Source: BMS3Bbin11 sp034659075
Lineage (GTDB): Bacteria; Pseudomonadota; Gammaproteobacteria; BMS3Bbin11
Reading direction: 5' to 3'
Length of the DNA: 28,895 bases
Assembly: GCA_034659075.1 (NCBI GenBank)
Contig: JAYEGM010000204.1
Span: forward strand, 1-28,895
The notes beneath the pieces are model-generated. The model ran no database searches and was not told where the DNA came from. It saw only the letters and a list, made by a program, of their open reading frames with translations. The translations under genes were made by a program, and so were the position numbers. Each line of letters begins with the position of its first letter. Position 1 is the stretch's first letter. Below, in pieces: positions 20,522-28,895 of the stretch.

Positions 20522-22297
20522 ATGAACCTTTCACGCAGAGAATTTGTCCAGTTGCTTGGTATTGCCAGTGCATCAGGCATGTTACCCACTAATGCCCTGG
20601 CTGCCCGCAATCCCGCAGCAATGTATGACCAGAAAAAATTTGGCAACGTCTGCCTGATGCATATGACAGATTGTCATGCCCAGCTCAATCCAATTTATTT
20701 TCGTGAGCCGAATGTCAATATAGGGATTGGTGGGTCTAAAGGTAAGGCGCCACATATCGTCGGCGACAAGTTTCTTGAACATTTCAAGATCAAACCCGGA
20801 ACCATCGAAGCCCATGCATTTAGCTACCTGGGCTATGACAAGGCAGCCAAAACCTATGGCAAAGTAGGTGGCTTTGCCCACCTTTCAACACTGGTAAAGA
20901 AGGTCCGCGCCGATCGAGGCGACAAGAATTGCCTGCTGCTTGATGGCGGTGATACCTGGCAGGGTTCTGCTACGGCCTACTGGACGCGCGGCAAGGACAT
21001 GGTTGGTGCCTGTAATCTGCTGGGCGTAGATGTTATGACCGGACACTGGGAGTTTACTTACCCGGATAATGAAATGATCGATAATGTGCGCGACTTTAAA
21101 GGTGATTTCGTCGCCCAGAACGTGCGCGTAAAGGAAGACGTGCTGTTTGATTATAAATTCGCCGATTTTAGTGACTTCAACGAAGATAGCGGGGCAGCCT
21201 TCAAGCCGTATACGATCAAAAATGTAAACGGTGTCAAGGTGGCAGTCATCGGCCAGGCCTTCCCCTATACGCCGATTGCCAATCCGAAGCGATTTATCCC
21301 GGACTGGACTTTTGGCATTAATGACGATTCGATGCAGGAAGTGGTGGACCAGGTTCGTTCTGCTGAAAAACCAGCCGTTGTTGTTGTCATTTCGCATAAC
21401 GGCATGGACGTGGATTTAAAAATGGCCTCACGGGTCACTGGCATTGACGTCATCTTCGGCGGTCATACACATGATGGCGTGCCGCAGCCCTCGGTAGTCA
21501 AGAACCCGGGTGGTAAAACGCTGGTGACCAATGCCGGGTCAAATGGTAAATTCCTTGGTGTCATGGACCTCGATGTACGAAAGGGCAAGGTGCAGGGATT
21601 TCGTTATCGCCTGATGCCGGTATTTTCCAATCTACTGGAAGCCGATGCTGAAATGTTCAGGTATATTGAAAAAGTTCGCGCGCCATATCGCAAGGAATTG
21701 CGTAAGAAGCTGGCGATTGCTGACCAGACCCTGTATCGCCGCGGTAATTTCAACGGTACTTTCGATCAGGTCATTTGTGATGCCCTGCGTGAGGTGAATG
21801 ATGCAGAAATCTCTCTGTCTCCGGGCTTCCGTTGGGGTACTACTGTGCTCGGTGGCCAGAGTATTACTTTTGAGAATGTTATGGATCAGACCTGTATTAC
21901 CTATCCCAATACCTATCGTCGCGAGATGACCGGTGATGAGATCAAGGTCATCCTTGAGGATATAGCGGATAACCTCTATAACACAGATCCTTACTACCAG
22001 CAGGGTGGTGATATGGTTCGTGTGGCGGGTATTGACTATACGCTGGCACCCAACAAAAAAATTGGCAGCAGGGTCTCAGATTTGCGGCTTGATAATGGCA
22101 AGAAGCTTGAAGCGGCCAAAAAATATACCGTGTCCGGCTGGGCATCGGTCAATTCAATACCTGACGGCAAGCCAATCTGGGATGTTGTTTCTGACTATCT
22201 TAAAGACAAAAAGACCGTCAAGATAAAGAAGATGAATCTACCCAAGCTGGTTGGTGTCAAGGGTAATCCAGGCCTATCTTCTTATGGTAAAGTCTGA
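20522..22297 (+). CDS. soxB: SoxB, thiosulfohydrolase of the Sox pathway
   Basis: Periplasmic dimanganese enzyme that hydrolyses sulfate from sulfur-bound SoxYZ during thiosulfate oxidation. 591 residues. The N-terminus has a twin-arginine-like signal (SRREFVQLLGIASASG, cleavage near ALAA). Metal-binding motifs of the 5'-nucleotidase superfamily are MTDCHAQLNP (Asp50, His52), LDGGDTWQGS (Asp144), SoxB-type GHWEF (174-178), SHNG (291-294) and GGHTHDG (313-319). GHWEF in place of the nucleotidase GNHE/D motif marks SoxB. No soxYZ, soxA or soxX is in the window, so partners must be elsewhere. The next gene is 12 bases downstream. Confidence 0.95.
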   Translation: MNLSRREFVQLLGIASASGMLPTNALAARNPAAMYDQKKFGNVCLMHMTDCHAQLNPIYFREPNVNIGIGGSKGKAPHIVGDKFLEHFKIKPGTIEAHAFSYLGYDKAAKTYGKVGGFAHLSTLVKKVRADRGDKNCLLLDGGDTWQGSATAYWTRGKDMVGACNLLGVDVMTGHWEFTYPDNEMIDNVRDFKGDFVAQNVRVKEDVLFDYKFADFSDFNEDSGAAFKPYTIKNVNGVKVAVIGQAFPYTPIANPKRFIPDWTFGINDDSMQEVVDQVRSAEKPAVVVVISHNGMDVDLKMASRVTGIDVIFGGHTHDGVPQPSVVKNPGGKTLVTNAGSNGKFLGVMDLDVRKGKVQGFRYRLMPVFSNLLEADAEMFRYIEKVRAPYRKELRKKLAIADQTLYRRGNFNGTFDQVICDALREVNDAEISLSPGFRWGTTVLGGQSITFENVMDQTCITYPNTYRREMTGDEIKVILEDIADNLYNTDPYYQQGGDMVRVAGIDYTLAPNKKIGSRVSDLRLDNGKKLEAAKKYTVSGWASVNSIPDGKPIWDVVSDYLKDKKTVKIKKMNLPKLVGVKGNPGLSSYGKV

Positions 22298-22309
22298 TTT
22301 GAGAAGTGT

Positions 22310-23308
22310 ATGCAGTTCTCTCTGCTGAAATATCTGACTGGCATTTCGCTAGCGATGCTTGTCGTTGCTATAGCGGGATGCCAGTCAGATTCACAGGTGT
22401 CACAGCCGCGCCAGGTTGACTACGACCTCGGCAAGTATCTCTCAAGCATTCCCAGGGACTTTCCCGAACAGCGGGAATTCCATGCCAGTGATGGCTCTCT
22501 GCAGGCCTTTACCGGGTATCGGCACGGAGGTAAACAGCAGGTTGCCGTGATTTATCTGCATGGGCTGGAAGGCCATGCAGGCTGGGGTCGTCCTCTTGTA
22601 GAGAAGCTGGTAGAAAGGGGCTATGATGTTTTTGCACTGGATCGCCGTGGCAGTGGCTACAGCAGCAAAAGCCCTCGTACCGTTAACGGCAAGCCTGTTC
22701 AGTATGAGGATTACGTCAGCGACGTTCACTCCTTTTTAAAGCCATTAAAGGCTTATTACCAGTCGGTCTACATTATCGGCTATGACTGGGGCGCAAGGCT
22801 TGCACTAGCCTACGGTATTGCCTATCGGGGGCATAGCAAAGGCCTGGTGTTGATCAGCCCGCGCATGATGAAGCCCGGTACCAGCCTGACCCAAAAAGTA
22901 AAATCGATGGCGGGCATGCCGGATCAGGGTGAGCAGGACGTGGCTGCAGAGTTCGATGCGGAACTGCATGTTACTAGCAAGGAAATTCAGTCAGCCCTGG
23001 TTATGGACAAGTCTCGAGTTAAAAAACTGGATGAGAATTTTCTCAAGCAAAGTATGCGTATGAGTGAATTCATTAAACAGTATATCAAACGAATCAGGCA
23101 GCCGATGCAGCTCTTTCTCGCCAGGCCCGATCCTCTGATTGATGAAAAAGCGCTGATTGCGTTGCTGGAAAAAGGTCGCCAGCCTTCATTTGATATTCAA
23201 TATGTAGACGGTGTGAAGCACGCACTGCAAATTGAGGTGCCGGACCGCCTCGCCCGCGATATTCATCACTGGATACGCTACCAGGAGTTATCAGGTAGTG
23301 GCGGCTAG
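22310..23308 (+). CDS. Lipoprotein alpha/beta hydrolase with Asp at the nucleophile elbow
   Basis: 332 residues. The signal sequence ends in a lipobox (VAIAGC, Cys24), so it is probably a membrane-anchored lipoprotein. The fold resembles serine aminopeptidase S33/monoacylglycerol lipase: oxyanion segment YLHGLEGHAGWG (82-93) and the strand FALDRRGSGYSS. The elbow is GYDWG with Asp159 where lipases have Ser, as in haloalkane dehalogenases and epoxide hydrolases. The acid is probably Asp274 or Asp278 (ARPDPLID) and His304 (VKHAL). The substrate is unknown. It lies 12 bases after soxB and is likely in the same transcript. Confidence 0.8.
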   Translation: MQFSLLKYLTGISLAMLVVAIAGCQSDSQVSQPRQVDYDLGKYLSSIPRDFPEQREFHASDGSLQAFTGYRHGGKQQVAVIYLHGLEGHAGWGRPLVEKLVERGYDVFALDRRGSGYSSKSPRTVNGKPVQYEDYVSDVHSFLKPLKAYYQSVYIIGYDWGARLALAYGIAYRGHSKGLVLISPRMMKPGTSLTQKVKSMAGMPDQGEQDVAAEFDAELHVTSKEIQSALVMDKSRVKKLDENFLKQSMRMSEFIKQYIKRIRQPMQLFLARPDPLIDEKALIALLEKGRQPSFDIQYVDGVKHALQIEVPDRLARDIHHWIRYQELSGSGG

Positions 23309-23392
23309 CTTGAACGAGCCGTAAGTCATTACCGGTTTTAATCAGGAGCTGGTTTGTGTATTACCGAAGGACTTCTGGTTTGATGATGATAG

Positions 23393-23521
23393 ATGGCAGA
23401 GGGTGTGGGTGGGCCGCTTTCGAAAAAAAGTGTGACGCTGAATATGGCTGAACTGAGAGAAATGTTTCCTGATGAAGCGGTCCTCAGCGAAGAAAGTCAG
23501 AAAATAAAACATAAACCGTAA
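23393..23521 (+). CDS. Possible 42-residue small protein
   Basis: ATG at 23393 to TAA at 23521 gives a hydrophilic peptide (MAEGVGGPLSKKS, then ELREMFPDEAVLSEES). It sits in the 496-base gap between the hydrolase and the adaptor gene. No good Shine-Dalgarno sequence precedes it, and I do not recognise it. It may be chance or a relic. The rest of the gap (23522-23804) is AT-rich, with a small 6-bp hairpin at 23607-23623 and no clear promoter. Confidence 0.25.
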   Translation: MAEGVGGPLSKKSVTLNMAELREMFPDEAVLSEESQKIKHKP

Positions 23522-23804
23522 TAATATTGTGTCGCGAGTTAAACAAAATAATAATTAATCATTTTCCTGCTGTGCTTCAGAATGTAAGATATGTTAATGT
23601 TCAAAGTCTCTAAAAAGTAGAGATAGAAGGATGTTTTCACTGATTTCGCATGTCTTCGCTAAAAATTGACTGTTGCAGGCAGTGGAAAAAGATATCGAGC
23701 GTGATATTAATAACGTTATAAATAACGAATGTGATGATCGTGTTTGCCTGGTGCACGCTAAACCGGCTGTACACATCGGGAATCTCAAGAAAAGAGGAAT
23801 ATCC

Positions 23805-24989
23805 ATGGCAGTACACAGGGCAGGCCTCCCGCTGCAGAAAAATAACTTCAGGTTTGTACTACTATTCGTCTCGGCATTTTGCCTGGCACTGGTATTTCCG
23901 GCAGCAAATGCGTGGAAAATTGTTGATGTACAACAGCAAAACGTTGGAAACTCATCTGTACTGGGCGGTACTGTGATCCCCTACAAGGAGGTCATATTGA
24001 ATGCGCAGATGCCCGGACGGGTCATATTGATTAGTGGACATGAGGGGGATAGCTTCAGCAAGAGTGCCCTGCTGGTGTCGCTGGATGATGATGACCTGCA
24101 GGCAAAAAGGCAGGCTGTTCTTTCCAGAATATACGGTGCAGATAGCGCACTAAAAAATGCACGGGCGCAATACAATCGCGAACTGTGGTCTCCGGCCAGT
24201 CGTGATTCAACGCGCCAGGCCACGGGCATGGGAGTGCCTTCCATGTTCGATTCCATGTTTACCCGCAATTTTGCCACCATGTTTGATGCCGGCGAACCCG
24301 GTCTCAACCGGCAGACGGATCTGATCGCGCAGGGTACAGGAATGAACCAGGCCTATGCCGGCTACCTGGAGGCCCAGGCGGGACTGGCAGAGCTGGATGC
24401 AAAGATCCGGGATACAAAATCACTGGCACCTTTCGATGGCGTGATTACGGATAAGCTGGTTGAAGTCGGTGACACCGTACAGCCCGGCCAGCCTTTGTTG
24501 AAATTTGCCCATATCAAATATCTACGTGTAAAAGTTGACGTACCTGTCAGGCTGGTGAAAAACCTGAAACTGAAACAGATGCTGCCGGTAAGGCTTGATG
24601 GCAGCGATGAAGACGTTATGGCACGTGTCAGTCGTATATATCCGGTCGCAGACTCCAGTCGTCACACGGTGAAAATAAAACTCGACCTGCCTACAAACGT
24701 AGTGGCAGGACCCGGGATGTATGCAAGGGTGAAGATTCCTACCAGTGAATCAGGTCAGGCATCCAGTACACCGGTTGTTCCGCAGTCTGCCGTCATTCGC
24801 CGGGGCAGCCTGCCATCTGTATTTATAGTCAATGACGAGGGTGTCGCTGAGATGAGAATCGTTAGAACGGGCGCCAGGACAGGTAAGGGTATGGTAGTGA
24901 TCAGTTCCGGCTTGAGAGGGAATGAGCGGATCATCGATAACCCGCCGCCGGGAATTGTATCTGGCTGGCGGCCCAGCCAGCCCCGTTAA
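23805..24989 (+). CDS. RND efflux periplasmic adaptor subunit (membrane fusion protein)
   Basis: 394 residues from ATG 23805. A Sec signal peptide (about 1-36, ending FPAANA) precedes the mature chain. The two lipoyl-like half-motifs are GTVIPYKEVILNAQMPGRV with EGDSF (about 55-85) and SLAPFDGVITDKLVEVGD with VQPGQPLLKF (about 215-245), flanking a helical hairpin region. Beta-barrel and membrane-proximal regions follow (VVPQSAVIRRG). It bridges an inner-membrane RND pump to an outer-membrane channel. The frame is open upstream to a TTG at 23673, but GAGGA lies seven bases before this ATG and the signal peptide begins here. The permease follows after 51 bases. Confidence 0.9.
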   Translation: MAVHRAGLPLQKNNFRFVLLFVSAFCLALVFPAANAWKIVDVQQQNVGNSSVLGGTVIPYKEVILNAQMPGRVILISGHEGDSFSKSALLVSLDDDDLQAKRQAVLSRIYGADSALKNARAQYNRELWSPASRDSTRQATGMGVPSMFDSMFTRNFATMFDAGEPGLNRQTDLIAQGTGMNQAYAGYLEAQAGLAELDAKIRDTKSLAPFDGVITDKLVEVGDTVQPGQPLLKFAHIKYLRVKVDVPVRLVKNLKLKQMLPVRLDGSDEDVMARVSRIYPVADSSRHTVKIKLDLPTNVVAGPGMYARVKIPTSESGQASSTPVVPQSAVIRRGSLPSVFIVNDEGVAEMRIVRTGARTGKGMVVISSGLRGNERIIDNPPPGIVSGWRPSQPR

Positions 24990-25040
24990 ACAGCAAAAGA
25001 ATAGCGATACACCCAAGAAACGTAACACTGCGGAATAATA

Positions 25041-28000
25041 ATGACTGGTAACAATAATCAGAATTCTAAAGGGGAAGGTGAGGAGAACAGCAACACACAG
25101 GAAATTGCTGCTTGTGCCCCGGATGATAACGAAAAAGAAAGCCTCGGTTTAGCCGGTAATCTAGCCAAAACTTTCATTCACTCCCCCTTATCACCCCTGT
25201 TCTACTTTGCCCTGCTTGGCCTTGGCTTCATGGGAATGATGTTTACGCCTCGCCAGGAAGACCCACAGATATCTGTACCTATGGTGGATATTTTTGTTAG
25301 CTACCCGGGTGCCTCATCAAGCCAGGTGGCAAGCATGATTGCCAATCCTCTGGAAAAGATCATGTCTGAAATCCAGGGTATCGAGCATGTTTACTCCGCT
25401 TCCCAGCGGGGAAATGCCATGGTTACGGTACAGTTTCAGGTTGGCGAGGATATGGGCAAGTCGCTGGTCAAGGTCTATGACAAGCTGGAGTCCAATAAAG
25501 ACAAGATACCCCCAGGTGCTACACCACCATTAGTCAAACCCAAGCCGGTAGATGATGTTCCCGCCGTTACCCTGACGCTGTGGTCGACAGAGATGGAAGA
25601 CGATAATCTTCGTCTGCTGAGTCTTGATGTCATGCAGGAACTGAAGGCGGTAAAAGATACCAGCCAGGCCTTCGTCACCGGAGGCCGTTCTGAGCAAATA
25701 AGAATAGAAGCGGATCCTGCGCGCATCGCGGGATTTAACCTGACCCTGGATCAGCTTGCCCATACCATTAGCAGTGCCAATGGTGAAATCGAGGCAGGTG
25801 CGATCGAGAAAGGCCGGTATTCCTTTAAAGTCTATACCGGCAGTTTTCTGAAGACAGCCGGTGATATAGAAAATCTGGTTATCGGTACAAAAGACGGCTC
25901 TGTTGTTTATGTGCGGGATGTGGCTGACGTAGTAGAAGGTCCCGAAGAATCAAAAAGTCTCGTTAGCTTCTACACCGGTTCCTCTTACCTGAGTGACACG
26001 CCACTTGTACCCGACGGTGCGCCTGCGGTCACCATTGCCGTGGCAAAGAAGCAGGGGTCTAACGGTGTTGATGTCGCCAATGATATACTGGCCAAAGTTG
26101 AACAACTCAAAGGTCGTTTGATTCCGGACAATGTTCATGTTGCAGTGACCCGCAACTACGGTCAAACTGCCAATGACAAAGTCAACAGCCTTATCCTGAA
26201 ACTGTTCTTTGTGACCGGCTGCGTCACCCTGCTGATCTGGTTTTTCCTCGGCCTGAAGGCCTCCCTGGTCGTTTTAATCGTTATTCCAAACGTCATTTTA
26301 GTGACGGTATTTACGGCCTGGGTACTGGGCTTCACGATTGACAGGGTATCGTTGTTTGCGCTGATTTTCTCCATCGGCATTCTCGTCGACGATGCCATCG
26401 TGGTGATAGAGAACATTTATCGACGCTGGCTGGAAGAAGGTGCCATCAGCACCGAAACGGCAATTGATGCCGTCCGCGAAGTCGGCAACCCGACCATCCT
26501 TGCCACCTTCACGGTAATTGCTGCACTGCTGCCTATGGGTGCTGTAAGCGGTATGATGGGGCCGTACATGATGCCTATACCCGTACTGGGTTCGGCAGCC
26601 ATGTTGTTCTCATTGTTTGCAGCCTTTGTCTTTACACCCTACCTGGCTATGCGCCTCAGGCCTTCACTCGCGGCCTTGAAGAAGGCGGAAAAGAAAGAGC
26701 ATGAATCCAATGAACGCATCGAGCGTTTTTTTCGTAAAACTTTAACCGCCCTGATTACCAGTCGCGCTAAAGGCCGTTTGTTCCTGTTCAGCCTGTTCGG
26801 TGTGTTCTTTGCCAGTATGCTGCTTTTTTACTTCCAGTTGACGACAGTAAAAATCATGCCACTGGACAACAAGGCTGAATTCAATATCCAGATCAATATG
26901 CCGGAAGGAACGGCACTGCCCGAGACCAGCAACGTTGCATTCAGAATGACCAAGGCCCTGCAGGCTTTACCTGAAGTCACCCAGCTGCAATCCTATGTAG
27001 GGACCTCATCACCGTTTAACTTCAACGGCCTGGTCAGGCATTCTTACCTGCGTATGCAGCCCTGGGAAGCGGATATCCAGGTCGAGTTGCTGGATAAGGG
27101 TGATCGCAAGAAAACAAGTCACGAGCTGGCTCTCGAAGCACGCGAAATCCTGCAGCCGCTGGCTAAAGAAATGGGCGCCAGGATCCAGGTCGTAGAAATG
27201 CCACCCGGGCCGCCGGTACTGCAGACCATGGTGGCCGAGATCTATGGCCCGGACGATGCAACTCGCCGCCAGTTTGCCCGTGACATGGAAAAGATGTTTG
27301 AAAAGGCTGAGTTCATCACGGATGTCGATACCATGATGGCCGAAGATTATGATGTCTGGCACTTCGAGATAGACCGCGAAAAAGCAGTGCGCCGGGGCGT
27401 CAGCGTCGAGACTATCAACCGTAACCTGAACATGGCTATGGGTGACTACATGCTGGGTGATGTCAAGGTTGAACACATCCTCGAGCCGCGTTATATCGTT
27501 ATGCAGGTGCCGTTATCACAGCGGTCACAATTGCGCCAGCTGGACCAGCTGCCCATTCCTTCTGCTGCCGGTACGTCCATACCCCTGTCCGAACTGGGCG
27601 AATTTGTGCTGGTTCGTGAAGATCCCATCATTTTCCACAAGGACCTTCAAGCGGTAGAATTTGTTACCGGCGAAATGATAGGCGACCTGGCTGCCCCGGT
27701 ATACGGTATTTTCGATATTATGCATCAGGTGGAAGACTACACAGCCCCGGATGGCGTCAAGCCGGAGTTCTCCTGGTACGGTGTTCCCGAAGATACGTCT
27801 GTTTCGACCTGGGAGTGGACCGGTGAGTGGACCGTCACCTGGGAAACTTTCCGTGATATGGGTGGCGCCTTCATGGCTGCGATTATACTGATCTATATGC
27901 TCGTGGTGTGGGAGTTTGGCAATTTCATTATGCCAGCCATCATCATCTCACCCATTCCGTTGACCTTGATTGGCATCGTCCCCGGTCACGCAATTATGGG

Positions 28001-28895
28001 CAAGGAATTCACCGCCACTTCAATGATTGGATTCATTGCGCTGGCGGGTATCATTGTTCGCAACTCTATTTTGCTGGTGGATTACTCACGAGAAATGGTC
28101 AAAGCGGGCCATCCTGTCAGTGAAGCAGTGATACTTGCCTGTAAAACGAGAACCCGACCGATCGTGATTACCGCACTGGCGCTAGTGATGGGATCCCTGT
28201 TCATTCTTACTGACCCGATATTCAACGGTATGGCAATCACGCTGATGTTCGGTGTCATTGTGTCAACTTTCCTGACCCTGCTGGTAATTCCTCTGGGTTG
28301 CATCACCGCCAGCAAATCATTTAACTGCGGGGTTAATATTGTTGATCCCCTGCTGCCGGGTGGCAGTGGAGGTGCTGGCGCTGCGTCCGGCCAGCCTTCA
28401 GCGAAAAAGAAGAAGACTCTTGGCGACATAGGCATGCGCGTCTGGACGCTACTGTTTACGATTGGCAGCACCCTGTTCTATGCCGTCAGGGCTGTCTATT
28501 TGCTGATCAAAAATATATTTGATCAAAGGAAACGGCAAAAACAATCGACTGCTCAAAAAGCGGCTCGTTCGGCTGAAGATGCACGTCAGGCTGAGGAAGC
28601 TCGCAAGGCTGGGGAAGCCCGTAAGGTAGAGATTGCCCTCAAGGCTGAAGCCGACCGCAAGGCTGAGGAAGCTCGCAAGGCTGAAGCCGACCGCAAGGCT
28701 GAGGCCGACCGCAAGGCTGAGGCCGACCGCAAGGCTGAGGCCGACCGCAAGGCCGAGGAAGCTCGCAAGGCTGAAGCTGACCGCAAGGCCGAGGAAGCTC
28801 GTAAGGCTGAAGCTGACCGCAAGGCCGAGGAAGCTCGTAAGGCTGAAGCTGACCGCAAGGCCGAGGAAGCTCGCAAGGCTGAAGCTGACCGCAAG
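25041..28895 (+). CDS. RND efflux permease with extra C-terminal hydrophobic segment and TolA-like repeat tail (runs off window)
   Basis: 1285 codons are open to the window edge; RND permeases usually end near 1030-1080. A hydrophilic N-terminus (1-40) precedes TM1 (about 51-68). The proton-relay motif GILVDDAIVVIEN has Asp450 and Asp451 in TM4, and TM10 has AGIIVRNSILLVDY with Arg1007 where AcrB has Lys. After the last canonical helix comes a Gly/Pro-rich linker and KKKK, an extra hydrophobic stretch (about 1132-1158) and a basic segment. Eighteen hexapeptides of type AEADRK/AEEARK follow (from residue 1178). Proton-driven export with the upstream adaptor is likely; the substrate is unknown. 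No outer-membrane factor gene is seen. Confidence 0.92.
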   Translation, partial: MTGNNNQNSKGEGEENSNTQEIAACAPDDNEKESLGLAGNLAKTFIHSPLSPLFYFALLGLGFMGMMFTPRQEDPQISVPMVDIFVSYPGASSSQVASMIANPLEKIMSEIQGIEHVYSASQRGNAMVTVQFQVGEDMGKSLVKVYDKLESNKDKIPPGATPPLVKPKPVDDVPAVTLTLWSTEMEDDNLRLLSLDVMQELKAVKDTSQAFVTGGRSEQIRIEADPARIAGFNLTLDQLAHTISSANGEIEAGAIEKGRYSFKVYTGSFLKTAGDIENLVIGTKDGSVVYVRDVADVVEGPEESKSLVSFYTGSSYLSDTPLVPDGAPAVTIAVAKKQGSNGVDVANDILAKVEQLKGRLIPDNVHVAVTRNYGQTANDKVNSLILKLFFVTGCVTLLIWFFLGLKASLVVLIVIPNVILVTVFTAWVLGFTIDRVSLFALIFSIGILVDDAIVVIENIYRRWLEEGAISTETAIDAVREVGNPTILATFTVIAALLPMGAVSGMMGPYMMPIPVLGSAAMLFSLFAAFVFTPYLAMRLRPSLAALKKAEKKEHESNERIERFFRKTLTALITSRAKGRLFLFSLFGVFFASMLLFYFQLTTVKIMPLDNKAEFNIQINMPEGTALPETSNVAFRMTKALQALPEVTQLQSYVGTSSPFNFNGLVRHSYLRMQPWEADIQVELLDKGDRKKTSHELALEAREILQPLAKEMGARIQVVEMPPGPPVLQTMVAEIYGPDDATRRQFARDMEKMFEKAEFITDVDTMMAEDYDVWHFEIDREKAVRRGVSVETINRNLNMAMGDYMLGDVKVEHILEPRYIVMQVPLSQRSQLRQLDQLPIPSAAGTSIPLSELGEFVLVREDPIIFHKDLQAVEFVTGEMIGDLAAPVYGIFDIMHQVEDYTAPDGVKPEFSWYGVPEDTSVSTWEWTGEWTVTWETFRDMGGAFMAAIILIYMLVVWEFGNFIMPAIIISPIPLTLIGIVPGHAIMGKEFTATSMIGFIALAGIIVRNSILLVDYSREMVKAGHPVSEAVILACKTRTRPIVITALALVMGSLFILTDPIFNGMAITLMFGVIVSTFLTLLVIPLGCITASKSFNCGVNIVDPLLPGGSGGAGAASGQPSAKKKKTLGDIGMRVWTLLFTIGSTLFYAVRAVYLLIKNIFDQRKRQKQSTAQKAARSAEDARQAEEARKAGEARKVEIALKAEADRKAEEARKAEADRKAEADRKAEADRKAEADRKAEEARKAEADRKAEEARKAEADRKAEEARKAEADRKAEEARKAEADRK
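28572..28895 (+). repeat. 18-bp coding tandem repeat encoding charged hexapeptides
   Basis: Eighteen in-frame 18-base units fill 324 bases to the window edge. The first four are degenerate (AEDARQ, AEEARK, AGEARK, VEIALK). The rest alternate AEADRK and AEEARK with very little codon divergence (GCTGA(A/G)GC(C/T)GACCGCAAG type), which implies recent repeat expansion. The encoded Lys/Glu/Ala-rich helix resembles TolA domain II. Confidence 0.95.

Noticed and set aside
20885..21397. Minus-strand 170-residue open frame inside soxB
   Set aside because: Antisense to a strongly conserved gene, with no domain signal or ribosome-binding site.
28586..28894. Minus-strand 102-residue frame made of Ala/Ser/Leu/Arg repeats
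   Set aside because: It is the complement of the AEADRK/AEEARK coding repeat in the RND tail; low-complexity repeat DNA stays open on the other strand.

Overview
The window comes from a gammaproteobacterium. The 16S rRNA, the rrn operon layout (16S, tRNA-Ile, tRNA-Ala, 23S, 5S) and the gene order all fit. tyrS lies directly upstream of an rRNA operon, and yggS-proC-yggT-yggU-metX-metW lies beside divergent pilT-pilU; both arrangements are known from Pseudomonas. A soxB gene indicates capacity for thiosulfate or reduced-sulfur oxidation, so a sulfur-oxidising gammaproteobacterium is the best guess. I cannot name the genus.
Layout: (1) 1-867, a truncated M23-type cell-wall endopeptidase on the minus strand, divergent from tyrS (1196-2395). 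(2) 2396-8349, a complete rrn operon with two strong promoters, antitermination-like leader elements, long-range processing stems around 16S and 23S, both tRNAs, 5S and an intrinsic terminator. Its spacers hold several extra palindromic or MITE-like elements. (3) 8369-9850, a small glycine-zipper exported protein divergent from dusA. (4) 9892-17744, a long minus-strand run: yggS, proC, yggT, a yggU/DUF167 gene with an in-frame TGA, a large dynamin-like GTPase, metX, metW and an AmpG-like permease. A ten-copy heptanucleotide repeat sits directly before the proC start codon. (5) 18043-20264, pilT-pilU, the twitching-motility retraction ATPases. (6) 20522-28895, soxB, a lipoprotein alpha/beta hydrolase with Asp at the nucleophile elbow, and an RND efflux pair. 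The RND permease carries an extra hydrophobic segment and a TolA-like hexapeptide-repeat tail that runs off the window.
How the genes work together: metX and metW overlap by 4 bases and serve methionine synthesis. yggS, proC and yggT form a conserved housekeeping cluster. pilT and pilU retract type IV pili. soxB and the lipoprotein hydrolase are 12 bases apart and probably co-transcribed. The adaptor and permease form a tripartite-type export system. The least ordinary parts are the RND tail, the broken yggU, the proC upstream repeat, the GTPase between yggU and metX, and the palindromes within the rrn spacers.
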